This document shows positions 26,648 through 37,455 of a DNA stretch of 64,000 bases, piece after piece; the first letter of the stretch is position 1; each line of letters begins with the position of its first letter. Where the stretch lies: positions 124,001-188,000 of the forward strand of contig NZ_JOEQ01000009.1 in NCBI RefSeq assembly GCF_000721075.1. The letters run 5' to 3'. Made by a program: the position numbers and the translations under genes. This DNA is from Streptosporangium amethystogenes (GTDB lineage Bacteria; Actinomycetota; Actinomycetes; Streptosporangiales; Streptosporangiaceae). The notes beneath the pieces were generated by a model. That model saw only the letters and a list, made by a program, of their open reading frames with translations, ran no database searches and was not told where the DNA came from.

Positions 26648-27823
26648 ATGCGAACTCAGGTCGGGATCGTCGGGGCGGGCCCCGCCGGGCTGCTGCTCTC
26701 CCATCTGCTCCACCTGCGGGGCATCGACTCGGTGGTCCTTGAGGCACGGAGCAGGCACCACATCGAGCAGCGGGTGCGTGCCGGGGTGCTGGAGCAGGGC
26801 ACGGTGGACGTGCTCAACGAGGCGGGCGTCGGCGACCGGATGCGCGCCGAGGGGCTGCCGCACCACGGCATCGAGCTGCGGTACGGCGGGGCCGGGCACC
26901 GCATCCCCTTCGAGAAGCTCGTTCCCGGCCGGGCCATCACCGTCTACGGGCAGCAGGAGGTCGTCAAGGACCTCGTCGCCCGCAGACTGGCCGACGGAGG
27001 GAGGATTCTCTTCGACGTCCCGGATGTCGCCCTGCACTCGTTGGAGAGGGACCCCTACCTCACCTTCCAGGGTGAGCGCCTCGACTGCGACGTCATCGCC
27101 GGGTGCGACGGCTTCCACGGCGTCTCGCGGCGGTCGATCCCCGAGGGCGTCCTGACGGTCTTCCAACGGGACTATCCCTTCGCCTGGCTCGGCGTCCTCG
27201 CGCGGGTCCCTCCGTCGGCCAAGGAGCTGATCTACTCCCACACCGAGCGGGGCTTCGCGCTGCACAGCATGCGCTCTGAGGAGATCAGCCGCTTCTACCT
27301 CCAGGTTCCCCCGGACGCCGCGCTCGACGACTGGCCGGACGAGCGGATCTGGGCCGAGCTGCGGGCACGTCTGGAGACGGTCCCCGGTTTCACGCTGGCC
27401 GAGGGGCCGATCATCTCCAGGGACATGTCGGCGATGCGCTCGTTCGTCGCCGAGCCCATGCGCCACGGCAACCTCTATCTCGCCGGGGACGCCGCCCACA
27501 TCGTGCCGCCCACCGGGGCCAAGGGACTCAACCTGGCGGTCGCGGACGTCCGGATGCTGACCGAGGCCCTGGCCGAGTTCTACGCGACGGGCTCCGGCGA
27601 CCGGCTGGACGCCTACTCCGACAACTGCCTGAAACGGGTCTGGCGCGCCCAGCACTTCTCCTGGTGGATGACCACGCTGCTGCACACCTTCGACGCCGAC
27701 GACCCCTACGGGCGGCGCCTGCAGACCGCGCATCTCGACTACGTCACCTCCTCAGAGGCCGCCGCGACCACGCTCGCGGAGAACTACGTCGGCCTGCCCT
27801 TCGACTTCGGAGTCCGTCCGTGA
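26648..27823 (+). CDS. pobA: 4-hydroxybenzoate 3-monooxygenase
   Basis: 391 residues from ATG 26648, close to the usual 394. The FAD-binding GIVGAGPAGLLLSHLL opens the protein, and GDAAHIVPPTGAKGLNLA is the second flavin motif. The substrate region HSMRSEEISRFYLQVP aligns with the Ser/Arg pair that holds 4-hydroxybenzoate. It hydroxylates 4-hydroxybenzoate to protocatechuate using FAD, O2 and NAD(P)H. The helix after the first beta-alpha unit (EARSRHHIEQRVRAGVLEQG) differs from the Pseudomonas sequence, as in actinobacterial enzymes reported to prefer NADH. It overlaps pcaH by 4 bases (GTGA). Confidence 0.92.
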   Translation: MRTQVGIVGAGPAGLLLSHLLHLRGIDSVVLEARSRHHIEQRVRAGVLEQGTVDVLNEAGVGDRMRAEGLPHHGIELRYGGAGHRIPFEKLVPGRAITVYGQQEVVKDLVARRLADGGRILFDVPDVALHSLERDPYLTFQGERLDCDVIAGCDGFHGVSRRSIPEGVLTVFQRDYPFAWLGVLARVPPSAKELIYSHTERGFALHSMRSEEISRFYLQVPPDAALDDWPDERIWAELRARLETVPGFTLAEGPIISRDMSAMRSFVAEPMRHGNLYLAGDAAHIVPPTGAKGLNLAVADVRMLTEALAEFYATGSGDRLDAYSDNCLKRVWRAQHFSWWMTTLLHTFDADDPYGRRLQTAHLDYVTSSEAAATTLAENYVGLPFDFGVRP

Positions 27824-28500
27824 CCCTCACAGATCCGCACCCGCACCACCTCACCCCCGGCTATCTCAGCACCCTGCTTCGCGCCCCCTCGTACCCGCCG
27901 GTGCGACCCGCCCTCGATCCGGAGTCGGCGGAGCTGCTCGACCCGGTCTACGGTCACCGGCCGGTCGGGCCGCTGGACCACGACCTGACCAGGCAGCACG
28001 CGGGCGAGCCGATCGGCGAGCGCATCATCGTCACGGGCCAGGTCCTCGACAGCCGGGGCCGGGCGGTGCCGAACACGCTGCTGGAGGTCTGGCAGGCGAA
28101 CGCCACCGGCAGGTACGCCCATCCGGTGGACCGGCACCCGGCTCCGCTCGATCCCAACTTCACCGGGTTCGGCCGCTGCCTGACCGACGCCGAGGGCCGC
28201 TACCGGTTTGTCACGATCAAGCCGGGGTCCTACCCCTGGCGTAACCACCCCAACGCCTGGCGTCCGGCGCACATCCACTTCTCGGTGTTCGGCACCGCCT
28301 TCACCCAGCGCCTGATCACCCAGATGTACTTCCCCGGCGACCCGCTGTTCGCCTACGACCCGATCTTCCTGTCGGTCCCGGAGCCCAAGGACCGCGAACG
28401 GCTCGTCTCCGCCTTCGACCTGGATGTCACCGAGCCCGAGTGGGCGCTCGGCTACCGCTGGGACGTCGTGCTGGGCGCGACCCCCTTTGAGGAGGAGTGA
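27820..28500 (+). CDS. pcaH: Protocatechuate 3,4-dioxygenase beta subunit
   Basis: 226 residues from GTG 27820, overlapping the pobA stop. All four iron ligands of the intradiol dioxygenase site are visible: Tyr in NATGRYAHP, Tyr in KPGSYPW, and two His in RPAHIHFS. It forms the catalytic subunit that opens the ring of protocatechuate between the hydroxyls to give 3-carboxy-cis,cis-muconate. It overlaps pcaG by one base. No pcaB, pcaC, pcaL, pcaI or pcaJ gene follows, so the lower pathway must be elsewhere. Confidence 0.93.
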   Translation: MTLTDPHPHHLTPGYLSTLLRAPSYPPVRPALDPESAELLDPVYGHRPVGPLDHDLTRQHAGEPIGERIIVTGQVLDSRGRAVPNTLLEVWQANATGRYAHPVDRHPAPLDPNFTGFGRCLTDAEGRYRFVTIKPGSYPWRNHPNAWRPAHIHFSVFGTAFTQRLITQMYFPGDPLFAYDPIFLSVPEPKDRERLVSAFDLDVTEPEWALGYRWDVVLGATPFEEE

Positions 28501-28943
28501 TGTCGCAGACCCCGTCGCAGACCGTGGGGCCGTACTTCGGGTTCGCCCTGCCGTACGACGAGGGACCCCTCGTCGTACCGGAGGACCATCCGGACGTGAT
28601 CGAGCTGCGCGGCAGGTTGCTGGACGGCGCGGGCGAGCCGGTGTCGGACGCGCTGCTGGAGATCTGCCAGCCGGGGCTGTTCGGCCGCTGCGAGACCGGG
28701 GCCGACGGCTCCTACCGCTTCCGCACGGCCAGGCCCGCCGACTACCTTCCTCTGCTGATCTTCGCGCGCGGCCTGCTCAAGCCGGTCTGGACCCGGGTCT
28801 ACCTCACCGCGGAGGCACCGTTCCCCGCCGAGGTGGATCCGGCGCGCCGGCGCACGCTCGTCGCGGCGCCGGAGGGGGAGCGGGCCTACCGGTTCGACGT
28901 CCGCCTCCAGGGTGACGGCGAGACGGTGTTCTTCGCCTACTGA
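28500..28943 (+). CDS. pcaG: Protocatechuate 3,4-dioxygenase alpha subunit (short)
   Basis: 147 residues from ATG 28500 behind GGAGGAG. TPSQTVGPYFGFAL at the N-terminus and ALLEICQPGLFGR, IFARGLLKPVWTRVYL and LQGDGETVFFAY identify it. Usual alpha subunits are about 185-200 residues; this one lacks roughly 25 residues after the GRF-like turn and some 14 around the APH segment. The alpha subunit carries no iron, so the enzyme could still assemble. Its 3' end overlaps the convergent response-regulator gene by 7 bases. Confidence 0.85.
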   Translation: MSQTPSQTVGPYFGFALPYDEGPLVVPEDHPDVIELRGRLLDGAGEPVSDALLEICQPGLFGRCETGADGSYRFRTARPADYLPLLIFARGLLKPVWTRVYLTAEAPFPAEVDPARRRTLVAAPEGERAYRFDVRLQGDGETVFFAY

Positions 28944-29587
28944 CCCCGGTGCTCACCGGGGCGGACCAGGCCGTGCTCGTAGGCGTACCTGACCGCCTCG
29001 GCGCGGTCGCGCAGGGCGAGCTTGGACAGCAGGCGGTTGATGTGGGTGCCGACCGTGGACTCCGCGACGAACAGGGTGGCGGCGATCTCCGAGTTGTTCA
29101 GGCCGCGGCCGATCAGGGTGAGGACCTCCCGCTCCCGCCGGGTGACGGTCCGCGGGAGGGGAGGGGTGCCCACGTAGCCCGCCATGACCCGGGTGGTGAC
29201 GGCGGGGTCGAGCGCGCCCAGGCCCCGCGCCGCCGTGCGGATCGCGGTGAACAGCCGCTCGGGCGGCGAGGTCTTGAGCAGGAAGCCGCTCACCCCCACG
29301 CGCAGGGCCCCGTCGAGGTTCTCGTCGGTGTCGTACGTCGTCAGGATGAGGATCTTCGGCGGGGCCTGGTCGGCCAGCAGTTCGCGGGCCGCGGCGATGC
29401 CGGACAGCCGGGGCATCGAGATGTCGAGCAGCACCAGGTCGGGCCCGAGGCGCCTGGCCGTCTCCACGGCCTCGCGCCCGTCCGCGGCCTCGCCGATCAC
29501 CCGGATGTCCGGCTGGGTGCCGATGACGAGCCGGAGCCCACGGCGGATCATGGTCTGGTCGTCGGCCAGTACGACGGTGATGGTCAT
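28937..29587 (-). CDS. NarL/FixJ-type response regulator
   Basis: 216 residues from ATG 29587 behind AAGGAGAG. The receiver domain shows the acidic pair (VVLADDQ), the phospho-acceptor Asp in LVLLDISMP, Thr in LILTTYD and Lys in GFLLKTS. The C-terminal LuxR helix-turn-helix reads VTRREREVLTLIGRGLNNSEIAATLFVAES in overlapping parts. It is the partner of the histidine kinase 25 bases upstream. The stimulus and regulon are unknown. Confidence 0.92.
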   Translation of the reverse strand: MTITVVLADDQTMIRRGLRLVIGTQPDIRVIGEAADGREAVETARRLGPDLVLLDISMPRLSGIAAARELLADQAPPKILILTTYDTDENLDGALRVGVSGFLLKTSPPERLFTAIRTAARGLGALDPAVTTRVMAGYVGTPPLPRTVTRREREVLTLIGRGLNNSEIAATLFVAESTVGTHINRLLSKLALRDRAEAVRYAYEHGLVRPGEHRGQ

Positions 29588-29612
29588 TCGGCTCTCCTTC
29601 ACGGTCTCCCGC

Positions 29613-30776
29613 TCAGCCTGCGGGTTTCTCCCCGGTGACCCGCATCGCCAGCGGGAACGAGGCGCTGACGCTGTAACCGCCGTCCGGCAGTGGCCCGGTG
29701 GCGAGCCGCCCGTGGAAGAGCGCGACCCGCTCCCGCATGCCGATCAGGCCGTGCCCGGCGCCCTGGGGGCCGACGCGGCCGTTTCTGGGGCCGTCGTCGA
29801 CGACCTCCAGGCTGAGCGTGCGAGGCAGATGGGAGACGGTGACCGTGACGCGTGCCGGGCCCGTGTGCTTGAGCGTGTTGGTCAGCGCCTCCTGGATGAT
29901 CCGGTAGGCCGACAGCTCCAGCCCGGCCGGGAGCGGCCGAGCCTCGCCCCGCACGGTCAGCTCCACCTCCAGCCCGGCGGCGCGTACCTGCTCCACCAGG
30001 TCCTCCAACCGGGCCAGGCTGGGTTGCGGGGCCAGCCCGTCCTCGCTGGAGTCGGTGCGCAGCAGGCCGAGCATGCGACGGAGCTCCTCGACCGCCTCGC
30101 GGCCGGCCTCCTCCACCACGGTCAGCGTCTCGCGCTCGACCAGCTGGTCGGGGCGGAGCATCAGCCTGGCCGCGCCGGCCTGCATGACCATGACGCTGAC
30201 ACTGTGGGCGACCACGTCGTGCAGCTCGCGGGCGATCCGGGTGCGCTCGTCGGTCACGGCCTTGCGGGCGAGCAGCTCGCCGCGTTCTCGCGCCTGGATC
30301 GCGACCTGCCGGTGCCACCACACGGCGAGGCCGGTGCCGCCGGCGATCGAGGCCATCACCACGGCAACCGCCATGTCTCCCGGGCCGAAGTGCTGGTCGA
30401 CGGCCAGCATCATCGACCCGATGAAGAGCCCGGTGACCACGAGCCCGCCCACGGTCCTGGGATCTCGCGGGGGAGCCTCGCTGACCAGGGTGAACAGCAG
30501 GATGAGCTGGGTGTAGAACTGCCAGGCGGCGGCGAGGTCGCCGAAGTACGCGAAGCTCACCGCGCTCGCCAGCGAGTAGACGGTCAGGACTGTGAACGGG
30601 GCACGGCGCCGTACGAGTACCAGTGCCGCCGTGGCCAGGACCGCGACCAGCCACCACGGGGACTGCTCGTGGTCGAAGGCCGATGTGCGCTCGCCGAGCT
30701 CCTCGGCGAGCCCGAACACGGCCATGGCCGCCGCGATCAGCCAGTCGACGGCGGTGGGCGGGAAACGGCGGCTCAT
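29613..30776 (-). CDS. HisKA_3-type sensor histidine kinase
   Basis: 387 residues from ATG 30776; a frame to ATG 30842 exists but its added residues look non-coding. Five or six membrane helices fill residues 1-160. The dimerisation helix carries the phospho-acceptor His in IARELHDVVAHSVSVMV. The ATPase domain is of the NarX/DesK type, with the N box around IIQEALTNTLKHTGPA and a G box GHGLIGMRERV. The catalytic G1 segment reads VVDDGPRNGRVG. There is no large extracellular domain, so the signal may be sensed in the membrane. It forms a two-component pair with the downstream gene. Confidence 0.9.
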   Translation of the reverse strand: MSRRFPPTAVDWLIAAAMAVFGLAEELGERTSAFDHEQSPWWLVAVLATAALVLVRRRAPFTVLTVYSLASAVSFAYFGDLAAAWQFYTQLILLFTLVSEAPPRDPRTVGGLVVTGLFIGSMMLAVDQHFGPGDMAVAVVMASIAGGTGLAVWWHRQVAIQARERGELLARKAVTDERTRIARELHDVVAHSVSVMVMQAGAARLMLRPDQLVERETLTVVEEAGREAVEELRRMLGLLRTDSSEDGLAPQPSLARLEDLVEQVRAAGLEVELTVRGEARPLPAGLELSAYRIIQEALTNTLKHTGPARVTVTVSHLPRTLSLEVVDDGPRNGRVGPQGAGHGLIGMRERVALFHGRLATGPLPDGGYSVSASFPLAMRVTGEKPAG

Positions 30777-30911
30777 GACGCGGGGGGAGGGGGGTGCGGC
30801 ATGACGCGAGGGTAAGGGGCGGCGAGGGCGGTTGACATCCATCTTTGGGGGGATTGCGGGTCAAGGCGGGCCTTGATGACGGCTAGGGATCCGGTCCGTA
30901 GTTTCCGAGCC

Positions 30912-31586
30912 ATGTTCACTCTTGCCAATCCTGACGCGTTCCGTCGCGGGGCCGCGGGCGTCAGCCTGATCCTCGCCCCCCTCTGCCTGCTGCTGGGCAT
31001 GATCGTCGACCCCCTGGAGTTCGGAGTCGAGGACACCCTCGGCTATGCCGAAAACCCCGGGGCCACCGGGGTCAGCGCGACGCTCCTGCACTACGCCTGG
31101 GTGTTCTGGGTGCCCGGCGTGATCGGCATGGTCCACCTCGTCCGGCGCAGGGGGGTCGTCCTCGCCCACCTGGCCGGGGTGGTCACCGTGCTCGGTCTGA
31201 TCAACTTCTCCTCGCTGATGATCTCCGACTTCTTCGACATCGTGCTCTACCAGCAGCTCCCGGTGGAGACGGCCACGAAGATCCTGCGGGACGCCGCCCA
31301 GCCCGCGCTGATCGTCGCCTGGCAGATCCCGGGCATGGCCGGCTCCTTCCTCGGTCTGGTCCTGGTGGCCGTGGCGTACGCCCGCGCGGGGCGGGCCGGG
31401 TGGTGGTTTCCGGCCGGCGTGTTCGTCGGGCTGGTGGTCTGGCTGGTCGGCGCGCGGCTCTGGAATCCGCTGCTCGGCTACTCGGGGCCGCTTCTCCTGC
31501 TGGTCGTCTTCGGCGCCGTGGGCGTGGCGATGATCCGGATGAGCGACGAGGAGTGGAACCCGGCCCGCGCGCAGGTCGGTGCGTGA
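30912..31586 (+). CDS. Integral membrane protein, unknown function
   Basis: 224 residues from ATG 30912; no ribosome binding site precedes it, so the transcript may be leaderless. Six hydrophobic segments are visible, starting with GVSLILAPLCLLLGMIV. There is a conserved-looking acidic loop after helix 1 (DPLEFGVEDTLGYAENP) and a cytoplasmic tail. The layout resembles DUF4386-like membrane proteins, but I do not assign a family with confidence. It is divergent from the histidine kinase, 135 bases apart, and could be a target of that system. Confidence 0.7.
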   Translation: MFTLANPDAFRRGAAGVSLILAPLCLLLGMIVDPLEFGVEDTLGYAENPGATGVSATLLHYAWVFWVPGVIGMVHLVRRRGVVLAHLAGVVTVLGLINFSSLMISDFFDIVLYQQLPVETATKILRDAAQPALIVAWQIPGMAGSFLGLVLVAVAYARAGRAGWWFPAGVFVGLVVWLVGARLWNPLLGYSGPLLLLVVFGAVGVAMIRMSDEEWNPARAQVGA

Positions 31587-31815
31587 CCGCTTCCCGACGG
31601 GCGGCGCGTCCGCGGGAGGCGGGCTTCACCCCGGGGGCGACCCTGATGAGGACCGCCCTACCGTCGCGGGTTTTCGCGCAGGTCAGGGAGGTGGCGCGGG
31701 GGCCGCCCCCGGGAGGACGGCACTACCTGGCTCCGAGGTCCCTACGGGACCGCTCAGGGACGTCAGGGGGCTCTCTCCGATATTCCGGGATCTTGATCGT
31801 CGCCATCGTTGAGGC

Positions 31816-32466
31816 ATGGGAAGTCAGGCGTTCACGGGATCTGCGATGGTCTTCGGCGGTTACGCGGCGATCGGCGCCGGGGCGGCCACAATGTTCGGGC
31901 TGCATGTGGTCACCGGTCTCGACCCGGTGCACACGGTGATCAGCGAGTACGCGTTCGAGGCGGACGGCTGGCTGCTGCCCCTGTCGCTCACGCTCTTCGC
32001 CGTCGCCGCGACGATCATCGGGGCAGTTCTGGCCCGGCGGGACGAGGACCGCGCGGCGGCCCTGCTGGTCGGAATCTGGGGCCTGTGCATGCTGCTGATC
32101 GGCGCCTTCCCCACCGACGAGCCGGGCGTGCCGCTGTCGATGTCCGGTGGCATCCACAGGTACGCGGCGTTCGTGGCCTTCCTGACGATGCCGGTCGCCG
32201 GACTGCTCCTGGCCAGGCGGCACGCGGCCGGCCCGTACGCCCGCGCGATCCGGTTGCTCAGTCTGGCCTCCCTGGGCGTGCTGGTCCTGGTGGTCCTCCC
32301 GTACGTGGTGCGGATGGTCGGCGTGGACCTGGCGGGCGAGGACATCCCCGCCGGGGTGACGCAGCGGCTGGTGGTGGGCTTCGAGGTGGCGGTGCTGGCC
32401 ATGCTGGGCCTGATGGCCGGAACCGGGTGCGGACGTACCCGCCGCCCGCGGCTGACTTCCTTGTGA
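31816..32466 (+). CDS. DUF998 family membrane protein
   Basis: 216 residues from ATG 31816. Six transmembrane helices are evident. The loop between helices 1 and 2 reads DPVHTVISEYAFEADGW, matching the SEY motif of DUF998, and the later LLIGAFPTDEPG and GGIHRYAAFVAF segments are also typical. Its function is unknown. It stands alone in a 229-base upstream gap where I see no second gene. Confidence 0.78.
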   Translation: MGSQAFTGSAMVFGGYAAIGAGAATMFGLHVVTGLDPVHTVISEYAFEADGWLLPLSLTLFAVAATIIGAVLARRDEDRAAALLVGIWGLCMLLIGAFPTDEPGVPLSMSGGIHRYAAFVAFLTMPVAGLLLARRHAAGPYARAIRLLSLASLGVLVLVVLPYVVRMVGVDLAGEDIPAGVTQRLVVGFEVAVLAMLGLMAGTGCGRTRRPRLTSL

Positions 32467-32607
32467 TCCGGGGATGCCGGAGCGTGCGGAACACGTACGG
32501 TCCGGCTGCTGGTCGACAGCCCTCGCCACTACTTTTCCTGACTTTTCGTTATTTGTCGTATGGCTGCCCTACGCTCCGGAAGCGACGATCAACGGAGAGG
32601 GTGGAGC

Positions 32608-34050
32608 ATGACCGCGCGGAGCACGTACCTGGAACTGTCCGAGGACGGTGGGAGCTCGCACAAGTTCTACGAGGTGGTGCTCGACGGAACCCAGGTGACG
32701 ATCAGGTACGGCCGTATCGGTGAATCCGGCCAGTCCAAGGCCTCGGCCTTCGCCAGCGTCGCGAAGGCCGAGGCGGCCGCCGCGAAGAAGATCAACGAGA
32801 AGATCCGCAGGGGTTACGCCCCCGCAGTGCAGGGGGTGCGCCAGCGCCGCACGGTCACCAGGCGCAGCGTGGAGAGCGCCCGCTCCACCGCCACCCAGGC
32901 GCCGGTGCTCTGGCGCTTCGCCAGCGGTGCGGCGGCGTTCGGCATCTTCGTCGACTCCGAGCGCTGCTGGGTCGGCAACCAGAACGGTGACGTCTACACC
33001 GTCACCCACGGTGGCACCGTCACCGGCCGTTTCCGGCTCCCCGACGGGGTCAAGTGCATCGTCGGCGACGACTTCTGGATCTACGCGGGCGCCGACGACG
33101 GCAAGGTCTACGATCTCGGCGGCAAGGTCCCGAGGGTCGCGTACGAGATCGCCGAGGACGTCGACATCTACTGGCTGGACATCCACGACGGCGTGCTGGG
33201 TGTCTCCGACCGTGCTGGGCGGATCACCACGATCGACCACGAGGACGAGTTCCAGTGGGCGCGCAAGGGCGGGGGCAACTCGGCCTGGATGGTCCGCTGC
33301 GACGACGAGGCCGTCTACCACGGGCACTCCACCGGGGTGGCCCGCTATGACGCCGCGGACGGGGCGCCGGTCTGGGAGACGCCCATCAACGGCGCGGTGC
33401 TGTTCGGCTGGCAGGAGACCGGTTCGGTCTACGCCGGCACCTCGCGCGGCGCCGTGCACCGGCTGCGCAAGTCGGACGGTGTCAGCCAGGCGGTCTACCG
33501 CTGCGACGCCACGGTCTTCTCCTGCGCCACCGCCCCCGAAGGCCGCTACGTCTTCGCCGGTGACAACCACTCCTCGATCTACTGCTTCGACCAGGGCGGC
33601 GAGCGTCTGTGGAAGCTGGCCACCGGCTGCGGCTCCGCCTTCTCCATGCAGTACCTCGACGACCGCCTCTACATCGTGACCACCGACGGCACCCTGGCCT
33701 GCATCGACGTGAGCGAGGAGGCGATCAGGGCGGCCCAGGGGGGCAGCCTCCCCGAGTCCGTCGACGTCAAGGCGTCCGCCGGGCTGGCGGTGGTGGAGCC
33801 CACCGTCGAACTGGAGACCGTGGTGCTCGACACGGTCTCGCACACCGGCGAGGGCGTGGTGGTGGAGTGCTTCCGCGATGGCGAGCGGCTCCGGGTTCGG
33901 GTGGTCAGCGAGGGCTACGACGTGCGGCGGAACGTGCAGTTCCCCAAGGGGGTGCGCGAGGCCGGGGCCCGCTACCTCGTCGAGGGCGTCCGTTTCTCCG
34001 AGCGGGGCGGTTTCTACCGGGCCTACGGCGACATCAGGCGCCTGCTCTGA
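32608..34050 (+). CDS. WGR domain fused to a beta-propeller (PQQ/WD-like)
   Basis: 480 residues from ATG 32608 with GGAGAGGGTGGAG upstream. Residues 3-75 are a WGR domain: LELSEDGGSSHKFYEVV, then VTIRYGRIGESGQSK, where the Trp-Gly-Arg signature is YGR. WGR domains bind nucleic acids and occur in PARP1 and in bacterial MolR-like proteins. Residues 110-400 are repeating short blades (CWVGNQNGDVYTV, WIYAGADDGKVYDL, VYAGTSRGAVHRL, VFAGDNHSSIYCF), predicted to form a propeller. A C-terminal 80-residue beta domain follows. No ADP-ribosyltransferase domain is present. A strong terminator follows. Confidence 0.82.
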   Translation: MTARSTYLELSEDGGSSHKFYEVVLDGTQVTIRYGRIGESGQSKASAFASVAKAEAAAAKKINEKIRRGYAPAVQGVRQRRTVTRRSVESARSTATQAPVLWRFASGAAAFGIFVDSERCWVGNQNGDVYTVTHGGTVTGRFRLPDGVKCIVGDDFWIYAGADDGKVYDLGGKVPRVAYEIAEDVDIYWLDIHDGVLGVSDRAGRITTIDHEDEFQWARKGGGNSAWMVRCDDEAVYHGHSTGVARYDAADGAPVWETPINGAVLFGWQETGSVYAGTSRGAVHRLRKSDGVSQAVYRCDATVFSCATAPEGRYVFAGDNHSSIYCFDQGGERLWKLATGCGSAFSMQYLDDRLYIVTTDGTLACIDVSEEAIRAAQGGSLPESVDVKASAGLAVVEPTVELETVVLDTVSHTGEGVVVECFRDGERLRVRVVSEGYDVRRNVQFPKGVREAGARYLVEGVRFSERGGFYRAYGDIRRLL

Positions 34051-34085
34051 CCACGGGGCCTGTCCTCGTCATGGTCGCGTGCGGT

Positions 34086-34115
34086 GCCGGCGGCTTCCTC
34101 CCGGAAGCCGCCGGC
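34086..34115 (+). terminator. Strong hairpin after the WGR gene
   Basis: A perfect 13-bp stem (34086-34098 with 34103-34115) and a TCCC loop lie 35 bases past the stop codon. Confidence 0.75.
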
Positions 34116-34138
34116 ATCGAGGGACTCCTAACCGGTGT

Positions 34139-34157
34139 CCGGACCACCCCGGTCCGG
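34139..34157 (-). terminator. Hairpin directly after the tex stop codon
   Basis: A 7-bp perfect stem (34139-34145 with 34151-34157) and a 5-nt loop lie one base past the tex stop codon. Confidence 0.55.
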
Positions 34158-34158
34158 G

Positions 34159-36537
<2,379 letters not shown>

Positions 36538-36835
36538 GATCTCTCTTCCTTCTTGATGGCGGTCCCCAAGCTACCGCCTCACCTCCCCGGCGGGTCGGAG
36601 AGCCGGAGGCGGGAATCACGCGGGAGCCGGAAAGAGTCGAGAGGGAAGGACGTCCGGCACGCCGCGGTGTCGGTGCTTCCGGGGTGGAGCCCGCCGCGGT
36701 GAGCCGCGCGCCGCCGCCCGGCGCGAGGGGCACGGCGAGGGAGCCGATCTCCACCGGTTCGAGGTCCGGGTGGAGACGTTCGCGGATGCGTTCGGCCTCA
36801 GCCGACCGGCAGCGGGCGCCCGCCCCGAGGCGCCG
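36538..36835. other. 298-base gene-free stretch upstream of tex
   Basis: This stretch should hold the tex promoter and the 3' region of the CBM2 lipoprotein gene. I could not pick out a convincing promoter or a hairpin. Confidence 0.5.
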
Positions 36836-37345
36836 CTAACCGCAGGTGATCTCGGTGAAGGTCGGGGGTGTGGCGGCGGCTCCCACGAAGCCGATGTCGG
36901 TGGCGGTCGCTCCCGGCCGCAGCGGTGGCTTGTCGCCCAAGGCGTGGATCATCGCGACGGGGCCGCCCTGCATGTGGGTGCCGTTCCACGCCTGGGTGAG
37001 AGTCGCCCCCCGCGGCAGCATCCACTGGATATACCAGCCGCCCAGCGGCTGCTCGCCGTCGTTGGTGATCGTCGCGGCGCCCCGGTAGCCGCCGGGCCAC
37101 GTCTCCACCAGGGTGACCGTCGCCCGGCACTTCGCCGCGGCCGGGAGCGCGGCCGGGGCGTTCCGCCGGACGGCCGGGGAAGGCGGTGGCGCCGAGGTGG
37201 CCTGCCGGAGGATCGGGGAGGGGAGGTGCGCCGCGGTGTGCCCGCCCTCCGGCGTCCGGCCTGCGCAGGCCACCGCGATCAGGGCCACCGCCGCGCCGAG
37301 CGAGACGAGACCCAGCAGTTGCGCGATCTTCGTGGTGGGCGGCAC
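36836..37345 (-). CDS. Lipoprotein or secreted protein with a CBM2-like domain
   Basis: 169 residues from GTG 37345 behind GGAAGGGA. The hydrophobic signal ends in LIAVAC, a weak lipobox. After a Pro/Ala-rich linker, residues 72-168 form a carbohydrate-binding module family 2 domain: it begins and ends with the conserved cysteines (CRATVTLVETWPGGYRG ... ITCG) and has the aromatic strands GGWYIQWML and TQAWNGTH. It should bind cellulose or chitin at the cell surface. It follows the LPMO gene on the same strand, with a very strong terminator between them, so it may need its own promoter. Confidence 0.82.
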   Translation of the reverse strand: MPPTTKIAQLLGLVSLGAAVALIAVACAGRTPEGGHTAAHLPSPILRQATSAPPPSPAVRRNAPAALPAAAKCRATVTLVETWPGGYRGAATITNDGEQPLGGWYIQWMLPRGATLTQAWNGTHMQGGPVAMIHALGDKPPLRPGATATDIGFVGAAATPPTFTEITCG

Positions 37346-37409
37346 GGGAGTCCCTTCCGCGAGGACACGGGCCCGGTACGGACATGGCGGGGTGAGACGG
37401 GGAAACGCG

Positions 37410-37450
37410 TGTGGTCCCGCCGGTGCCCGTCGGGCATCGGCGGGACCACA
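37410..37450 (-). terminator. Very strong hairpin between the LPMO and CBM2 genes
   Basis: Arms 37410-37429 and 37431-37450 pair over 20 bases with a single G-T pair, and lie 6 bases past the LPMO stop codon. Confidence 0.8.
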
Positions 37451-37455
37451 TCCCG

